Source: an uncultured Clostridia bacterium
Lineage (GTDB): Bacteria > Bacillota > Clostridia > TANB77 > CAG-508
Length of the DNA stretch: 13,653 nt
Direction: 5' to 3'
Assembly: GCA_934177555.1 (NCBI GenBank)
Contig: CAKPPL010000027.1
Span: 1 to 13,653, forward strand
This document shows, in pieces, positions 1 through 7,191 of the stretch. The notes beneath the pieces are model-generated. The model had not been told where the DNA came from and made no database searches. It saw nothing but the letters and a program-made list of their open reading frames with translations. Positions within the stretch are counted from its first letter, which is position 1. The number at the start of each line of letters is the position of its first letter. The translations under genes and the position numbers were made by a program.

Positions 1-23
1 AAGAGAACTTTTAAAGTTTTATA

Positions 24-59
24 TAAAATAAAAACTCACGAACTTTTAAGTCCGTAAGT
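24..59 (-). terminator. Rho-independent terminator after tRNA-Gly
   Basis: Read on the minus strand, ACTTACGGACTT (59-48) pairs with AAGTTCGTGAGT (45-34) over up to 12 base pairs, including two G-U wobbles. A T-rich run (33-24) follows directly. The two wobbles become A-C mismatches on the plus strand, so the hairpin is built for minus-strand RNA. It lies just 3' of the tRNA and would end transcripts from the tRNA promoter and any read-through from the pseudouridine synthase gene. Confidence 0.8.
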
Positions 60-69
60 TGATTTCAAA

Positions 70-143
70 TGGAGCGAGTAGAGGGAATCGAACCCTCACC
101 ACCAGGTCGGAAGCATGGGATTCTACCATTAAACTATACTCGC
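70..143 (-). tRNA. tRNA-Gly (anticodon UCC)
   Basis: A 74-base tRNA with an encoded CCA end. The acceptor stem GCGAGTA/TACTCGC is fully paired, with U73 as discriminator, followed by CCA (72-70). The D arm has a GTTT stem and AATGGTA loop. The T arm is GAGGG-TTCGATT-CCCTC. The anticodon loop is CTTCCGA, giving anticodon UCC (reads GGA/GGG). The lengths and the TTTAATGGTAGAA segment fit glycine tRNAs. Oddities are a U30-C40 mismatch inside the anticodon stem (CCATG against CCTGG) and G at position 37, where glycine tRNAs usually have A. All other stems are intact, so it is probably functional. A near-consensus -10 box lies a few bases upstream and a terminator follows. Confidence 0.93.
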
Positions 144-153
144 ATACAAAAAT

Positions 154-159
154 ATTATA
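154..159 (-). promoter_or_regulatory. -10 box of tRNA-Gly promoter
   Basis: On the minus strand a perfect TATAAT (159-154) lies 10 bases before the first base of the tRNA. Transcription would therefore start only about 4 bases upstream of the mature 5' end. No good TTGACA-like box sits 16-18 bases upstream, only A/T-rich sequence. The tRNA could also be served by read-through from the gene ending at 190, since no terminator is visible between them. Confidence 0.45.
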
Positions 160-189
160 CAATAAAAATTAATAAAAATCTAGTCTCAA

Positions 190-1050
190 TTAAGAAAAAT
201 TCTTAGAAAGAGAAAAACACATACCATTTAAATAATTTAATATTCCAGAATCAGAAGAAAAATTAAAAACTAATTTATAAGCTTTTAATTGTTGATATTT
301 TACACCAAAAGCTTTATTTATTTTATTAATACCATATTTTCCGTCACCAATTATAGGAAATCCAATATGGGCTAAATGTGCTCTAATCTGATGAGTTCGA
401 CCTGTTTCAATATTAACTTCTAATAATGAAGAATTATTATCAAATTCTTTTAAAACTGAGTAAGAAGTAATAATTTTTTGATATCCAGGTTTAAAACAAT
501 CAGAAATATAAACAACAGAATTTTTATTATCCTTAAATAAAAAGCTTTCAAGTCTAGCTGTCTTTTCATGAGGAATACCATAAACTAAAGCTAAATAAAA
601 CTTAGATATTTCGTGATTTTTAAATTTATTCAATATAATATTTAAAGAAGCTTCGTTTTTGGCAAAAATAATTAAGCCAGAAGTATTTCTGTCAAGTCTA
701 TGACATGGCATTGGTAAAAAAACTGAAGTTGCATATTTAGAATGAACTAAAGAAGTCAAACTATTATCACCAGTTACTTCAATATTAATAGGTTTATTTA
801 TAATTAATATATTATTATCTTCATAAATAATTTCCAATTCAGGAAAAAGAAGATTATCAGAAATATAAATTAATATTTCATCATTAGTAAAAATAATGCA
901 ATCTTTATTAATTCTATTACCATTAATTTTTATATCTTTTTGACGAAGTGTTTTATAAAAGGTATTTAAAGATAAATTTGGATATGAATCTAGAACCAAT
1001 TTTGATAATTTTTTTTCATTATATTTATTTGTAACAATTAATTTTTTCAT
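190..1050 (-). CDS. RluA-family 23S rRNA pseudouridine synthase
   Basis: This 286-residue protein would isomerise specific uridines in RNA to pseudouridine, most likely in 23S rRNA, in the cytoplasm. Residues about 1-60 look like a small S4-type RNA-binding domain (TFYKTLRQKDIKINGNRI region). Residues about 70-270 form the catalytic domain. The family signature HRLDRNTSG is at 117-125 with the catalytic aspartate D120, and the second conserved block GRTHQIR is at 217-223, followed by IGDGKYG. The length is normal for RluC/RluD-like enzymes. The ATG (1050-1048) has GAAAGTGG just upstream as a weak ribosome binding site. The neighbouring tRNA lies downstream on the same strand. Family membership is clear. 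The target uridine, and hence RluB/C/D identity, cannot be read from sequence, so no symbol is given. Confidence 0.93.
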   Translation of the reverse strand: MKKLIVTNKYNEKKLSKLVLDSYPNLSLNTFYKTLRQKDIKINGNRINKDCIIFTNDEILIYISDNLLFPELEIIYEDNNILIINKPINIEVTGDNSLTSLVHSKYATSVFLPMPCHRLDRNTSGLIIFAKNEASLNIILNKFKNHEISKFYLALVYGIPHEKTARLESFLFKDNKNSVVYISDCFKPGYQKIITSYSVLKEFDNNSSLLEVNIETGRTHQIRAHLAHIGFPIIGDGKYGINKINKAFGVKYQQLKAYKLVFNFSSDSGILNYLNGMCFSLSKNFS

Positions 1051-1080
1051 ACTAAAACCACTTTCTAATTAATATAAATA

Positions 1081-1109
1081 AATATAACATATATATTAAA
1101 AAAACACAA
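1081..1109 (-). promoter_or_regulatory. Likely promoter of the pseudouridine synthase gene
   Basis: On the minus strand TTGTGT (1109-1104) and TATATT (1086-1081) are separated by exactly 17 bases. The start codon is at 1050, giving a leader of about 25 bases. The boxes are imperfect and the region is nearly all A/T, so chance matches are likely. Confidence 0.4.
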
Positions 1110-1221
1110 TATAAGCAGATAATGTTAATAATACAAAATATAGAAAAAAAGAGAAAAAATGAATAAAAACAAGGAAAAAAGAGTAAAATATACATACATT
1201 CTGGAAAAACATCAAGTAAAA

Positions 1222-1248
1222 AAGCCTAAAAATCATTAAAAGAGGCTT
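1222..1248 (-). repeat. Inverted repeat, possible minus-strand terminator
   Basis: AAGCCT (1222-1227) and AGGCTT (1243-1248) are perfect inverted repeats around a 15-base loop. On the minus strand the second arm is followed by TTTTTAC, like a terminator. On the plus strand the following bases are ACAAAGG, which is not. It lies between the divergent promoters, with no minus-strand gene upstream of it. It might insulate the pseudouridine synthase gene from spurious leftward transcription, but this is inference. Confidence 0.35.
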
Positions 1249-1264
1249 ACAAAGGATACAGAAG

Positions 1265-1293
1265 TTGCCAAAACAGTATAATTATGGTATAAT
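1265..1293 (+). promoter_or_regulatory. Promoter of the M23 peptidase gene
   Basis: TTGCCA (1265-1270), a 17-base spacer and TATAAT (1288-1293), preceded by TGG so that the -10 is of the extended TGnTATAAT type. This is one of the best promoter matches in the window. The predicted start of transcription is about 1300, which bears directly on the choice of start codon for the gene. Confidence 0.75.
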
Positions 1294-1313
1294 AGATTTT
1301 GGTCGCACAAAAA

Positions 1314-1318
1314 AGGAG
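1314..1318 (+). promoter_or_regulatory. Ribosome binding site that implies an ATT start
   Basis: AAAAGGAGTGAG is the only strong Shine-Dalgarno sequence before the M23 gene, with AGGAG at 1314-1318. No ATG, GTG or TTG in the reading frame lies 5-10 bases downstream. The codon at the ideal distance (7 bases) is ATT at 1326, followed by a second ATT at 1329. Confidence 0.65.
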
Positions 1319-1325
1319 TGAGTAT

Positions 1326-2306
1326 ATTATTTTAAAAAACAAGCTAAAATACTATACAAAAGAAATTTGTAAAATTTTTAGCATAATGGCATTAGCATTA
1401 TTAGGAATAATAGCAATTATTTTATTTAAATATAGACCAATTTATGTAGTAACACTATCTGGAGAAAAGATAGGATATGTAAAAGATGAGAACAAATTAG
1501 AAAATAGAATACAAAATGAAATATTAGACATGGATGTAGAAAACGTAGAAGATGTTTCATTAGCTGAAATGCCAAGTTATGAATTAAAATTAGTAAATAG
1601 AAAACAAGAGACAAACGAAGAAGAAATAATACTAGCATTAGCAGAAAAAGCAAATATAACATACAAATATTATGCTGTAATATTAAATAACGAAACATTA
1701 AGTTATGTAGAAAATATAGAAGAAGCAGAAAATGCAGTACAACAAATAAAAGAAGAACATGAAGAAGATTCAATAGAATTAGATTTACAAGTAACAACAA
1801 ATTATACAGAGAATTTAGAAAATATAGGATTAGAAACAGTTCAAGTAGCACAAGAGCAAGTAGAAGAAAAAGTAGCAGCACTTATAGAAGAAGATGAAAA
1901 AAGTAAAATGCCAGTTATAAATGGTGTTATAATTGAAAGCACACCAGTAAGTGGTCAAATAACATCAAGATTTGGAGCTGTAAGTAGTATTAGATCTGGT
2001 GCTCATACGGGAACAGATATAGCATGTGCAAAAGGAACAAAAATAAAAGCAATAGCAGATGGAACAGTAGTATTTTCACAAAAAAATGGTTCATATGGAA
2101 ATCTAATAAAAATAGACCATGGAAATGGTGTAGAATCTTGGTATGCACACTGTAATGCATTATATGCAAAAGTGGGGCAAGAAATAAAAGCAGGAGATAT
2201 AATTGCAGAAGTAGGGTCAACAGGAAACTCAACAGGACCACACTTACATTTAGAAATAAGAATAAATGGAGTAGCAATAAATCCACAAAAATATTTATAT
2301 AATTAA
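1326..2306 (+). CDS. Membrane-anchored M23/LytM-type metallopeptidase
   Basis: A probable zinc peptidase acting on peptidoglycan outside the membrane. Residues below are counted from the upstream TTG at 1299. One hydrophobic segment (about 27-43, FSIMALALLGIIAIILF) anchors the protein. An extracytoplasmic region with alternating YVV/GYV and acidic stretches (about 48-205) resembles the spacer found in clostridial cell-wall peptidases. The C-terminal LytM domain (about 215-335) has HTGTD (H236, D240), YAH (H284) and HLH (H315, H317), so all zinc and catalytic residues are present. TTG1299 lies at the predicted transcription start and has no ribosome binding site. The strong AGGAG at 1314 points to ATT1326 (about 326 residues). 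ATG1386 is a fallback that would cut into the membrane segment. The gene is monocistronic, with its own promoter and terminator. Confidence 0.9.
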   Translation: MILKNKLKYYTKEICKIFSIMALALLGIIAIILFKYRPIYVVTLSGEKIGYVKDENKLENRIQNEILDMDVENVEDVSLAEMPSYELKLVNRKQETNEEEIILALAEKANITYKYYAVILNNETLSYVENIEEAENAVQQIKEEHEEDSIELDLQVTTNYTENLENIGLETVQVAQEQVEEKVAALIEEDEKSKMPVINGVIIESTPVSGQITSRFGAVSSIRSGAHTGTDIACAKGTKIKAIADGTVVFSQKNGSYGNLIKIDHGNGVESWYAHCNALYAKVGQEIKAGDIIAEVGSTGNSTGPHLHLEIRINGVAINPQKYLYN

Positions 2307-2332
2307 AAAAACTCTCATTTAAGAGAGTTTTT
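2305..2332. terminator. Bidirectional terminator between M23 gene and glmS
   Basis: AAAAACTCTC (2307-2316) and GAGAGTTTTT (2323-2332) form a 10-base-pair stem around ATTTAA. The stem ends in T runs on both strands. It lies between the converging M23 gene (stop at 2306) and glmS (stop codon at 2335-2337) and can serve both. Confidence 0.88.
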
Positions 2333-2334
2333 AT

Positions 2335-4176
2335 TTATTCAACTGTTACAGATTTAGCAAGATTTCTAGGTTTATCAACATCTAATCCTTTTTCTTTTGA
2401 AATATAATAAGAAAGTAATTGTAAAGGAATAATAGAAAGGATAGGAGATAGATAAACATTAGTATCAGGAATAGTAATGATTTTATCTATATTATTACTT
2501 GGTAATTTCTGATTAGTAATAACTAATGTTTTTGCACCACGAGTAATAACTTCTTGAATATTACTAATTGTTTTCTCAACTAATTTTTTATCTGTAATAA
2601 TACTAATTACAGTAATACCATTTTCTATTAAAGCAATAGGGCCATGTTTTAATTCACCAGCAGCATATGCTTCAGAATGAATATATGAAATCTCTTTTAA
2701 TTTTAAGGAACCTTCTAAAGCAGTATTATAGTCAACACCTCTACCTAAGAAAAATACATCTTTCTCTTGATAAATTTCATTTGCAAAATTTTTAATTTCA
2801 GATGCACAATTTAGAGTATCTTCAATTTTAGAAGGAAGATTTAATATTTCCTTTTTTATTTTTGAAAGTTCTGAGATTGGAGTTGATTCTAATACTTCTG
2901 CAAAATATATTGCTAAAATATCAAGTAAAATAAGTTGTGATGTATAAGCTTTTGTAGAAGCAACTGCAATTTCAGGACCAGCATGTGTATAAATAGAATA
3001 ATCTGCTTCACGAGTTATAGAACTACCAATAACATTTGAGATTGCAAGAGTTGTTGCACCTTTGGATTTTGATAATTTTAATGCAGCAATAGTATCAGCA
3101 GTCTCACCTGATTGTGAAATAAAAATACATAAAGTGTTTTTATCTATAATTGGATTTTTATATCTAAATTCTGAAGCTATATCAACAGTAACAGGGATAT
3201 TACAAAGTTGTTCTAAAGCTATTTTTCCAGTAAGACCTGCATGCATTGCTGTACCACAAGCAACTATATATATTTTATTTATAGTTGATAAAAAAGTTTT
3301 TGTAAAATTCAAATCATCAAAATTGCAAAGTTCATCTTCAGGTAAACGAGAACCAATAGTTTCTCTTATTGCATTAGGTTGTTCATGAATTTCTTTTAGC
3401 ATATAATCTTCAAATCCATTTTTATCAGCAGAACTTGCATTCCAATCAATATTTTTAATATCTTTATTAAATTTCTTTAAATCATTATTATAAAAATCAA
3501 TAGTATCTCTTGAAAGAAAAGCAAACTCATTATCATTTAATAAATAGAAATCTTTAGTAAAAGATAAAATTGCAGGAATATCAGAAGAAATATAATTTTC
3601 TCCATTTCCTTTACCAATAACGAGTGGACTATCTTTTCTTACAACAATCATATTATTTGGCATATATTTAGAAATAATTTCTATTGCATAACTTCCTTTA
3701 AAATCATTACAAGCCTTTTGAACAGCTCTTAAGACTTTTAAATTATCATTTGAAATATCTTTACTATAATAATAATGAATTAAATTAGGAATAACTTCTG
3801 TATCTGTTTGAGAATAAAAAGTATATCCATTATTAATCAAAAAATTTCTAAGTTCATGGTAATTTTCAATAATACCATTATGAACAACAGCAAAACTATT
3901 ACTATTATCTAAATGAGGATGAGAATTTTCTTTAGAAGGTTTTCCATGAGTTGCCCATCTAGTATGAGCAATACCAATAGTTCCATTTAATTCATTGATA
4001 CCATCTAAATTATATAAATTATTTACTCTTCCTTTATCTTTCATAATAGATAATTTATTATTTTCTACTGTAGAAATCCCAGCAGAATCATATCCTCTAT
4101 ATTCAAGTCTTAAAAGACCATTAATTAATATAGGCGTAGCTTTTTGATTACCTATATATCCAATAATTCCACACAT
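2335..4176 (-). CDS. glmS: Glutamine-fructose-6-phosphate aminotransferase (isomerizing)
   Basis: GlmS makes glucosamine 6-phosphate from fructose 6-phosphate and glutamine, the committed step to UDP-GlcNAc and peptidoglycan. The 613-residue length is typical. The N-terminal glutaminase domain (1 to about 225) begins MCGIIGYIG with the nucleophile C2, plus RWATHG (74-79), HNGIIENY (99-106) and D125. The two SIS sugar-binding domains follow, with ACGTA (306-310), SQSGET (354-359), STKA (407-410) and the HSEAYAAGELKHGP block (500-513). The C-terminus DKPRNLAKSVTVE carries the conserved K608. A strong AAGGAGG (4190-4184) precedes the ATG. Expression is controlled by the ribozyme in the leader, so the product GlcN6P would trigger decay of its own mRNA. 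Identification is essentially certain. Confidence 0.98.
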   Translation of the reverse strand: MCGIIGYIGNQKATPILINGLLRLEYRGYDSAGISTVENNKLSIMKDKGRVNNLYNLDGINELNGTIGIAHTRWATHGKPSKENSHPHLDNSNSFAVVHNGIIENYHELRNFLINNGYTFYSQTDTEVIPNLIHYYYSKDISNDNLKVLRAVQKACNDFKGSYAIEIISKYMPNNMIVVRKDSPLVIGKGNGENYISSDIPAILSFTKDFYLLNDNEFAFLSRDTIDFYNNDLKKFNKDIKNIDWNASSADKNGFEDYMLKEIHEQPNAIRETIGSRLPEDELCNFDDLNFTKTFLSTINKIYIVACGTAMHAGLTGKIALEQLCNIPVTVDIASEFRYKNPIIDKNTLCIFISQSGETADTIAALKLSKSKGATTLAISNVIGSSITREADYSIYTHAGPEIAVASTKAYTSQLILLDILAIYFAEVLESTPISELSKIKKEILNLPSKIEDTLNCASEIKNFANEIYQEKDVFFLGRGVDYNTALEGSLKLKEISYIHSEAYAAGELKHGPIALIENGITVISIITDKKLVEKTISNIQEVITRGAKTLVITNQKLPSNNIDKIITIPDTNVYLSPILSIIPLQLLSYYISKEKGLDVDKPRNLAKSVTVE

Positions 4177-4230
4177 AGTGAATCCTCCTTAAAAATAATT
4201 ATTTGTGGAATTGAAACATGTAAAAAACTT

Positions 4231-4361
4231 ATGTATTATCATTTGTTACAATATCACTACTGTTTTTTTGATAATACTATGGTTTAAGCAAAACCACTAG
4301 AGTATCCGCCGAATATTTCGATAACTCTAGACCTCGTCAACTTAAAAAAGTCCTGGCGCTA
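4231..4361 (-). ncRNA. glmS ribozyme (GlcN6P-responsive riboswitch)
   Basis: The conserved parts of the self-cleaving glmS ribozyme are present in order on the minus strand. They are AGCGCCAGGACT (4360-4349), AGTTGACGAGG (4342-4332) and TTATCGA with TTCGGCGGAT, enclosed by the 7-base-pair helix CTAGAGT/ACTCTAG (4330-4324 with 4303-4297). Next come the hairpin TGGTTT/AAACCA (4296-4291 with 4285-4280) and the long 3' stem GTATTATC/GATAATAC (4277-4270 with 4240-4233). In known members cleavage occurs just 5' of GCGCC, here between A4360 and G4359. GlcN6P acts as the cofactor and the cleaved mRNA is degraded. The ribozyme ends about 55 bases before the glmS start codon. The core is fully recognisable, and no disabling change is seen. 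Confidence 0.96.
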
Positions 4362-4404
4362 AAATAAAACTCCTTTCATTAAAATTTATGTTTCAATTTA
4401 CTGT

Positions 4405-4436
4405 ATTATATTATATCAAATGAAAAAAAGTGGCAA
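4405..4436 (-). promoter_or_regulatory. glmS: Probable glmS promoter
   Basis: On the minus strand TTGCCA (4436-4431) is followed by two overlapping TATAAT boxes (4415-4410 and 4410-4405), at 15 and 20 bases spacing. TAATAT between them gives 17. Any of these would start RNA 38-45 bases before the ribozyme cleavage site. The -35 hexamer is identical to the one before the M23 gene. Confidence 0.55.
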
Positions 4437-4464
4437 TAGTTTTAATAAAAAATATATAAATTTA

Positions 4465-4493
4465 TTGATAAAGAATGCAATATTTGCTAAAAT
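4465..4493 (+). promoter_or_regulatory. Promoter of the comF-like operon
   Basis: TTGATA (4465-4470), a 17-base spacer and TAAAAT (4488-4493), preceded by TGC as an extended -10. It is divergent from the glmS promoter, about 30 bases away. The predicted transcript start is about 4499-4500, only 7-8 bases before the GTG start of the first gene, so the mRNA would be nearly leaderless. Confidence 0.65.
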
Positions 4494-4506
4494 ATAAAAT
4501 GGAGAA

Positions 4507-5172
4507 GTGATAAAAATATTAGAAAAAATATTAGATATAATATATCCACAAACATGTAGTATATGTGGATATTTAAATACAAAATCTTTATGTAACAAAT
4601 GTAAATTAAAGTTAAAAAAAGAATTTGAATTTCAAGAAGATGATTATTCCAATAATACAAATATTAATTTCAAAAAACATTATTATTTTTTTAAATATCA
4701 AGAACTAATAAGAAATCAAATAATATCTTTAAAATTCCAAGAAAAACCATATGTTTTTAAAACAATATCAACTTTTTTAGAAAATAATCAAAAAGATTTT
4801 GAAAAATTAAAAAAGTATGATATAATACTGATAGTACCGGTAAGTAAACAAAGAAAAAAAGAAAGAGGATACAATCAAAGTGAACTTATAGGAAAAGAAA
4901 TAGCAAAAATGTTAAATATAAAAATATTATCCAATGTTCTAATAAAAATAAAAAATACTCCAGCACAAAGCACTTTAAATAAAAGTGAAAGAGAGAAAAA
5001 TATAAAAAATGTTTACAAAGTACATAAAATTGAAAAAATTAAAAACAAAAAAATATTAATATTTGATGATATATACACAACAGGAAATACTGTAAATGAA
5101 TGTTCAAAACAGTTAATAACAAAAGGAATATCAAAAGAAAATATTAGTATTTTAACAATAGCAAAAGATTAA
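4507..5172 (+). CDS. ComF-family phosphoribosyltransferase-like protein
   Basis: 221 residues with the two-part ComF layout. An N-terminal four-cysteine zinc-binding motif (C17, C20, C29, C32; IIYPQTCSICG) is followed by a type I phosphoribosyltransferase fold. The PRPP-binding motif DDIYTTGNT is at 187-195. The family blocks RKKERGYNQSEL (116-127) and TPAQSTLNKSER (151-162) are present. ComF proteins act with ComFA in DNA uptake in naturally competent bacteria, but the family is also found in species with no known competence. The enzymatic substrate is unknown, and no comFA is seen here. The GTG at 4507 follows GGAG by only two bases, too close for a normal ribosome binding site, so the true start may be nearby (ATA4516). 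This is the first gene of a likely four-gene operon, 20 bases ahead of the KAP NTPase gene. Confidence 0.88.
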   Translation: MIKILEKILDIIYPQTCSICGYLNTKSLCNKCKLKLKKEFEFQEDDYSNNTNINFKKHYYFFKYQELIRNQIISLKFQEKPYVFKTISTFLENNQKDFEKLKKYDIILIVPVSKQRKKERGYNQSELIGKEIAKMLNIKILSNVLIKIKNTPAQSTLNKSEREKNIKNVYKVHKIEKIKNKKILIFDDIYTTGNTVNECSKQLITKGISKENISILTIAKD

Positions 5173-5192
5173 ATGATATACAAGGAGGACAT

Positions 5193-7163
5193 ATGGAAGA
5201 ACTAGTAGAAGGAATACTTGACTATATAAGAGCAGACTATACAGACTATGCAATAATGATTAATGGAGAATGGGGATCAGGAAAAACATATTTTTGGAAC
5301 AATAAAATAAGTAAAAAAATCAATTCAATGCAATTTAATGGAAAACAATATACAACAATATATATGTCATTATATGGTATATCAAATTTAGAAGAAATAA
5401 GTAAAAAAATCTTCATAGAAACTACACAATTAATGGATAAAAATCTAAAAAGATATATGGAATCTAATACTCAAGTAAGAATTCCAGAATATGCAAAAAC
5501 AGGAATAGATATGGCAAATTTATTTGGAATATCTCAAAATGACAATAGAATAAATTATGAAGAATTTTTTGCAACAGATGATAAAGTATTATGTTTTGAT
5601 GATTTGGAAAGAGCTAATGTAGATGTAATTGATATATTAGGATATATAAATAATTTTGTTGAACATGACCATATAAAAACAATAATAATATGTAATGAAA
5701 AAGAGTTATCAACAAAATTAAAAAGTAATAATCTAGAAATGAAAACATTTATTGCAACATATATGTTAGACAAGCAAGGTGAACTTCTAAAAACAGATAA
5801 ACCAATGGTTGAAAAAATTAAAGATAAAATAGAGCATGTATTTGACAAAGCAAATGAATACGAAAGAATAAAAGAAAAACTAATAGGTGAAACATTTGAA
5901 TATGCTCCAAAATTTGATTACATAATAAATGGGTTACTAATGAGATATGAAGATGATACAGACTTAATAAGATTTTTAAGAGAAAATACTAATTTAATAA
6001 TATCAACATTTAATAAAAGTGGAACACGAAACTTAAGAATATTAAAACATGCATTAAATGATTTTCAAAAAATATATGAAATGGTAAATAAGTATTATCC
6101 AAATGTAAGTAATAGATTAATGCAAACAATGTTAATATTCACAATAGCAATTTCTTTTGAGATAAAAGCTGGAAAAGTAACTAAAAACAAATTTGAAGAT
6201 ATAAAAAATAATGATGAATATAAAGCAGTTTTAGTATCATCAAGAGTATTAATGGATAATAGACAATTCTATATAAAAGAATTTGATAACAATTATTACT
6301 ATAATTTTAAAACAGAATATAGATTTTTTAAATTTATTGAATATTATGTAAGAACTAGAATATTTAATATGAAATTATTTAAAGAAAATATGGAAGTTGC
6401 ACTAAATACAGAAGGGCTAAGAAAATTACCAGCATATCAAAGACTACTTACAGAAGAATACTGGAAAATATCTGATGACGAATTTTTGAATGTTATAAAT
6501 GAAGTTGTAGAAAATGTAAAAAAAGGTGAAATTGAAATAATAGATTTAGTTAAATTATATGCATATTTCAGTTATTTCTCAAGAAAAAATTTAATTTTAT
6601 ATGACATTTCTACTTTAAAAAGTTTATTTATAAATGGAATGAATTTAGCATCAGTTCATTCAAAATATTGTGCAGATGTTGAAAAAGAATTATCAAAAGT
6701 TGCAATCCAAGAAGTAGAAGAAGATATGGGAGAAATCTTAGATAAATTTTATCAATTAAATGAACAATTAAAAGATAAAATGTATAAAGAAAAAGCAGAT
6801 GATATATTCAGATGTATACCAATGAAAATGGAAAAATTTTATGATAGATTTGATAAAGAATGTATGAAAATACCAGTATTCAAATATCAAGACCCACATC
6901 AAATATTCCAAAGAATATCTTGTGCAAGTAATGAAGATATAGTAATGATAAGAGAAAAATTAGCTAATAGAGCTAAAAAATATCCAAAAGAAATAAAACC
7001 AGAAATGAGTAATATAGAACAACTAAAGAAAATAATAGATGATTATATTGCTGAAAAAGAAACTACTATAAAAATAGTAATGTTAAAAGAATTTTCAAAA
7101 GAACTAAAAAATATATTAGATATTTATAAAGAAGATACAAATGCAGTAGTAATTGAAAATTAA
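5193..7163 (+). CDS. KAP-type P-loop NTPase, function unknown
   Basis: A 656-residue predicted ATPase. Walker A is GEWGSGKT (25-32). Walker B is KVLCFDDLER (131-140) with D136 and D137. A sensor-like strand ends in asparagine (TIIICNEKEL, N168). The YMSLYGISNLEE segment (57-68) between the Walker motifs is typical of bacterial KAP-like proteins. The C-terminal 450 residues look helical and charged, with no domain I can name. Unlike classical KAP proteins, no membrane segments are inserted between the Walker motifs, so it is probably soluble. The family is named after Kidins220/ARMS and PifA, and PifA blocks phage T7 in F-plasmid cells, so defence is a possible role but unproven. A strong AAGGAGG site (5182-5188) precedes the ATG. 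The gene sits in an otherwise metabolic operon. Confidence 0.8.
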   Translation: MEELVEGILDYIRADYTDYAIMINGEWGSGKTYFWNNKISKKINSMQFNGKQYTTIYMSLYGISNLEEISKKIFIETTQLMDKNLKRYMESNTQVRIPEYAKTGIDMANLFGISQNDNRINYEEFFATDDKVLCFDDLERANVDVIDILGYINNFVEHDHIKTIIICNEKELSTKLKSNNLEMKTFIATYMLDKQGELLKTDKPMVEKIKDKIEHVFDKANEYERIKEKLIGETFEYAPKFDYIINGLLMRYEDDTDLIRFLRENTNLIISTFNKSGTRNLRILKHALNDFQKIYEMVNKYYPNVSNRLMQTMLIFTIAISFEIKAGKVTKNKFEDIKNNDEYKAVLVSSRVLMDNRQFYIKEFDNNYYYNFKTEYRFFKFIEYYVRTRIFNMKLFKENMEVALNTEGLRKLPAYQRLLTEEYWKISDDEFLNVINEVVENVKKGEIEIIDLVKLYAYFSYFSRKNLILYDISTLKSLFINGMNLASVHSKYCADVEKELSKVAIQEVEEDMGEILDKFYQLNEQLKDKMYKEKADDIFRCIPMKMEKFYDRFDKECMKIPVFKYQDPHQIFQRISCASNEDIVMIREKLANRAKKYPKEIKPEMSNIEQLKKIIDDYIAEKETTIKIVMLKEFSKELKNILDIYKEDTNAVVIEN

Positions 7164-7191
7164 ATAAATAAAATTGAAAGGATGTGGTAAC

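Noticed and set aside
1..20. AACTTTTAAAGTT palindrome at the left edge
   Set aside because: Short AT-only palindrome at the window end, partly repeating the GAACTTTTAA of the adjacent terminator. Nothing further can be supported.
1159..1239. Small plus-strand frame of 26 codons (MNKNKEKRV...), preceded by AAAGAG
   Set aside because: Lysine-rich translation of A-rich DNA, weak ribosome binding site, no promoter seen before it, and its end runs into an inverted repeat. No support beyond being open.
1426..2286. Leucine-rich minus-strand frames opposite the M23 gene
   Set aside because: Shadows of a well-supported peptidase gene with complete zinc motifs.
4359..4379. Six-codon minus-strand frame (ATG to TAG) ending exactly across the glmS ribozyme cleavage site
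   Set aside because: No ribosome binding site before the ATG, and the TAG is formed by invariant ribozyme bases. Likely coincidence in the leader.
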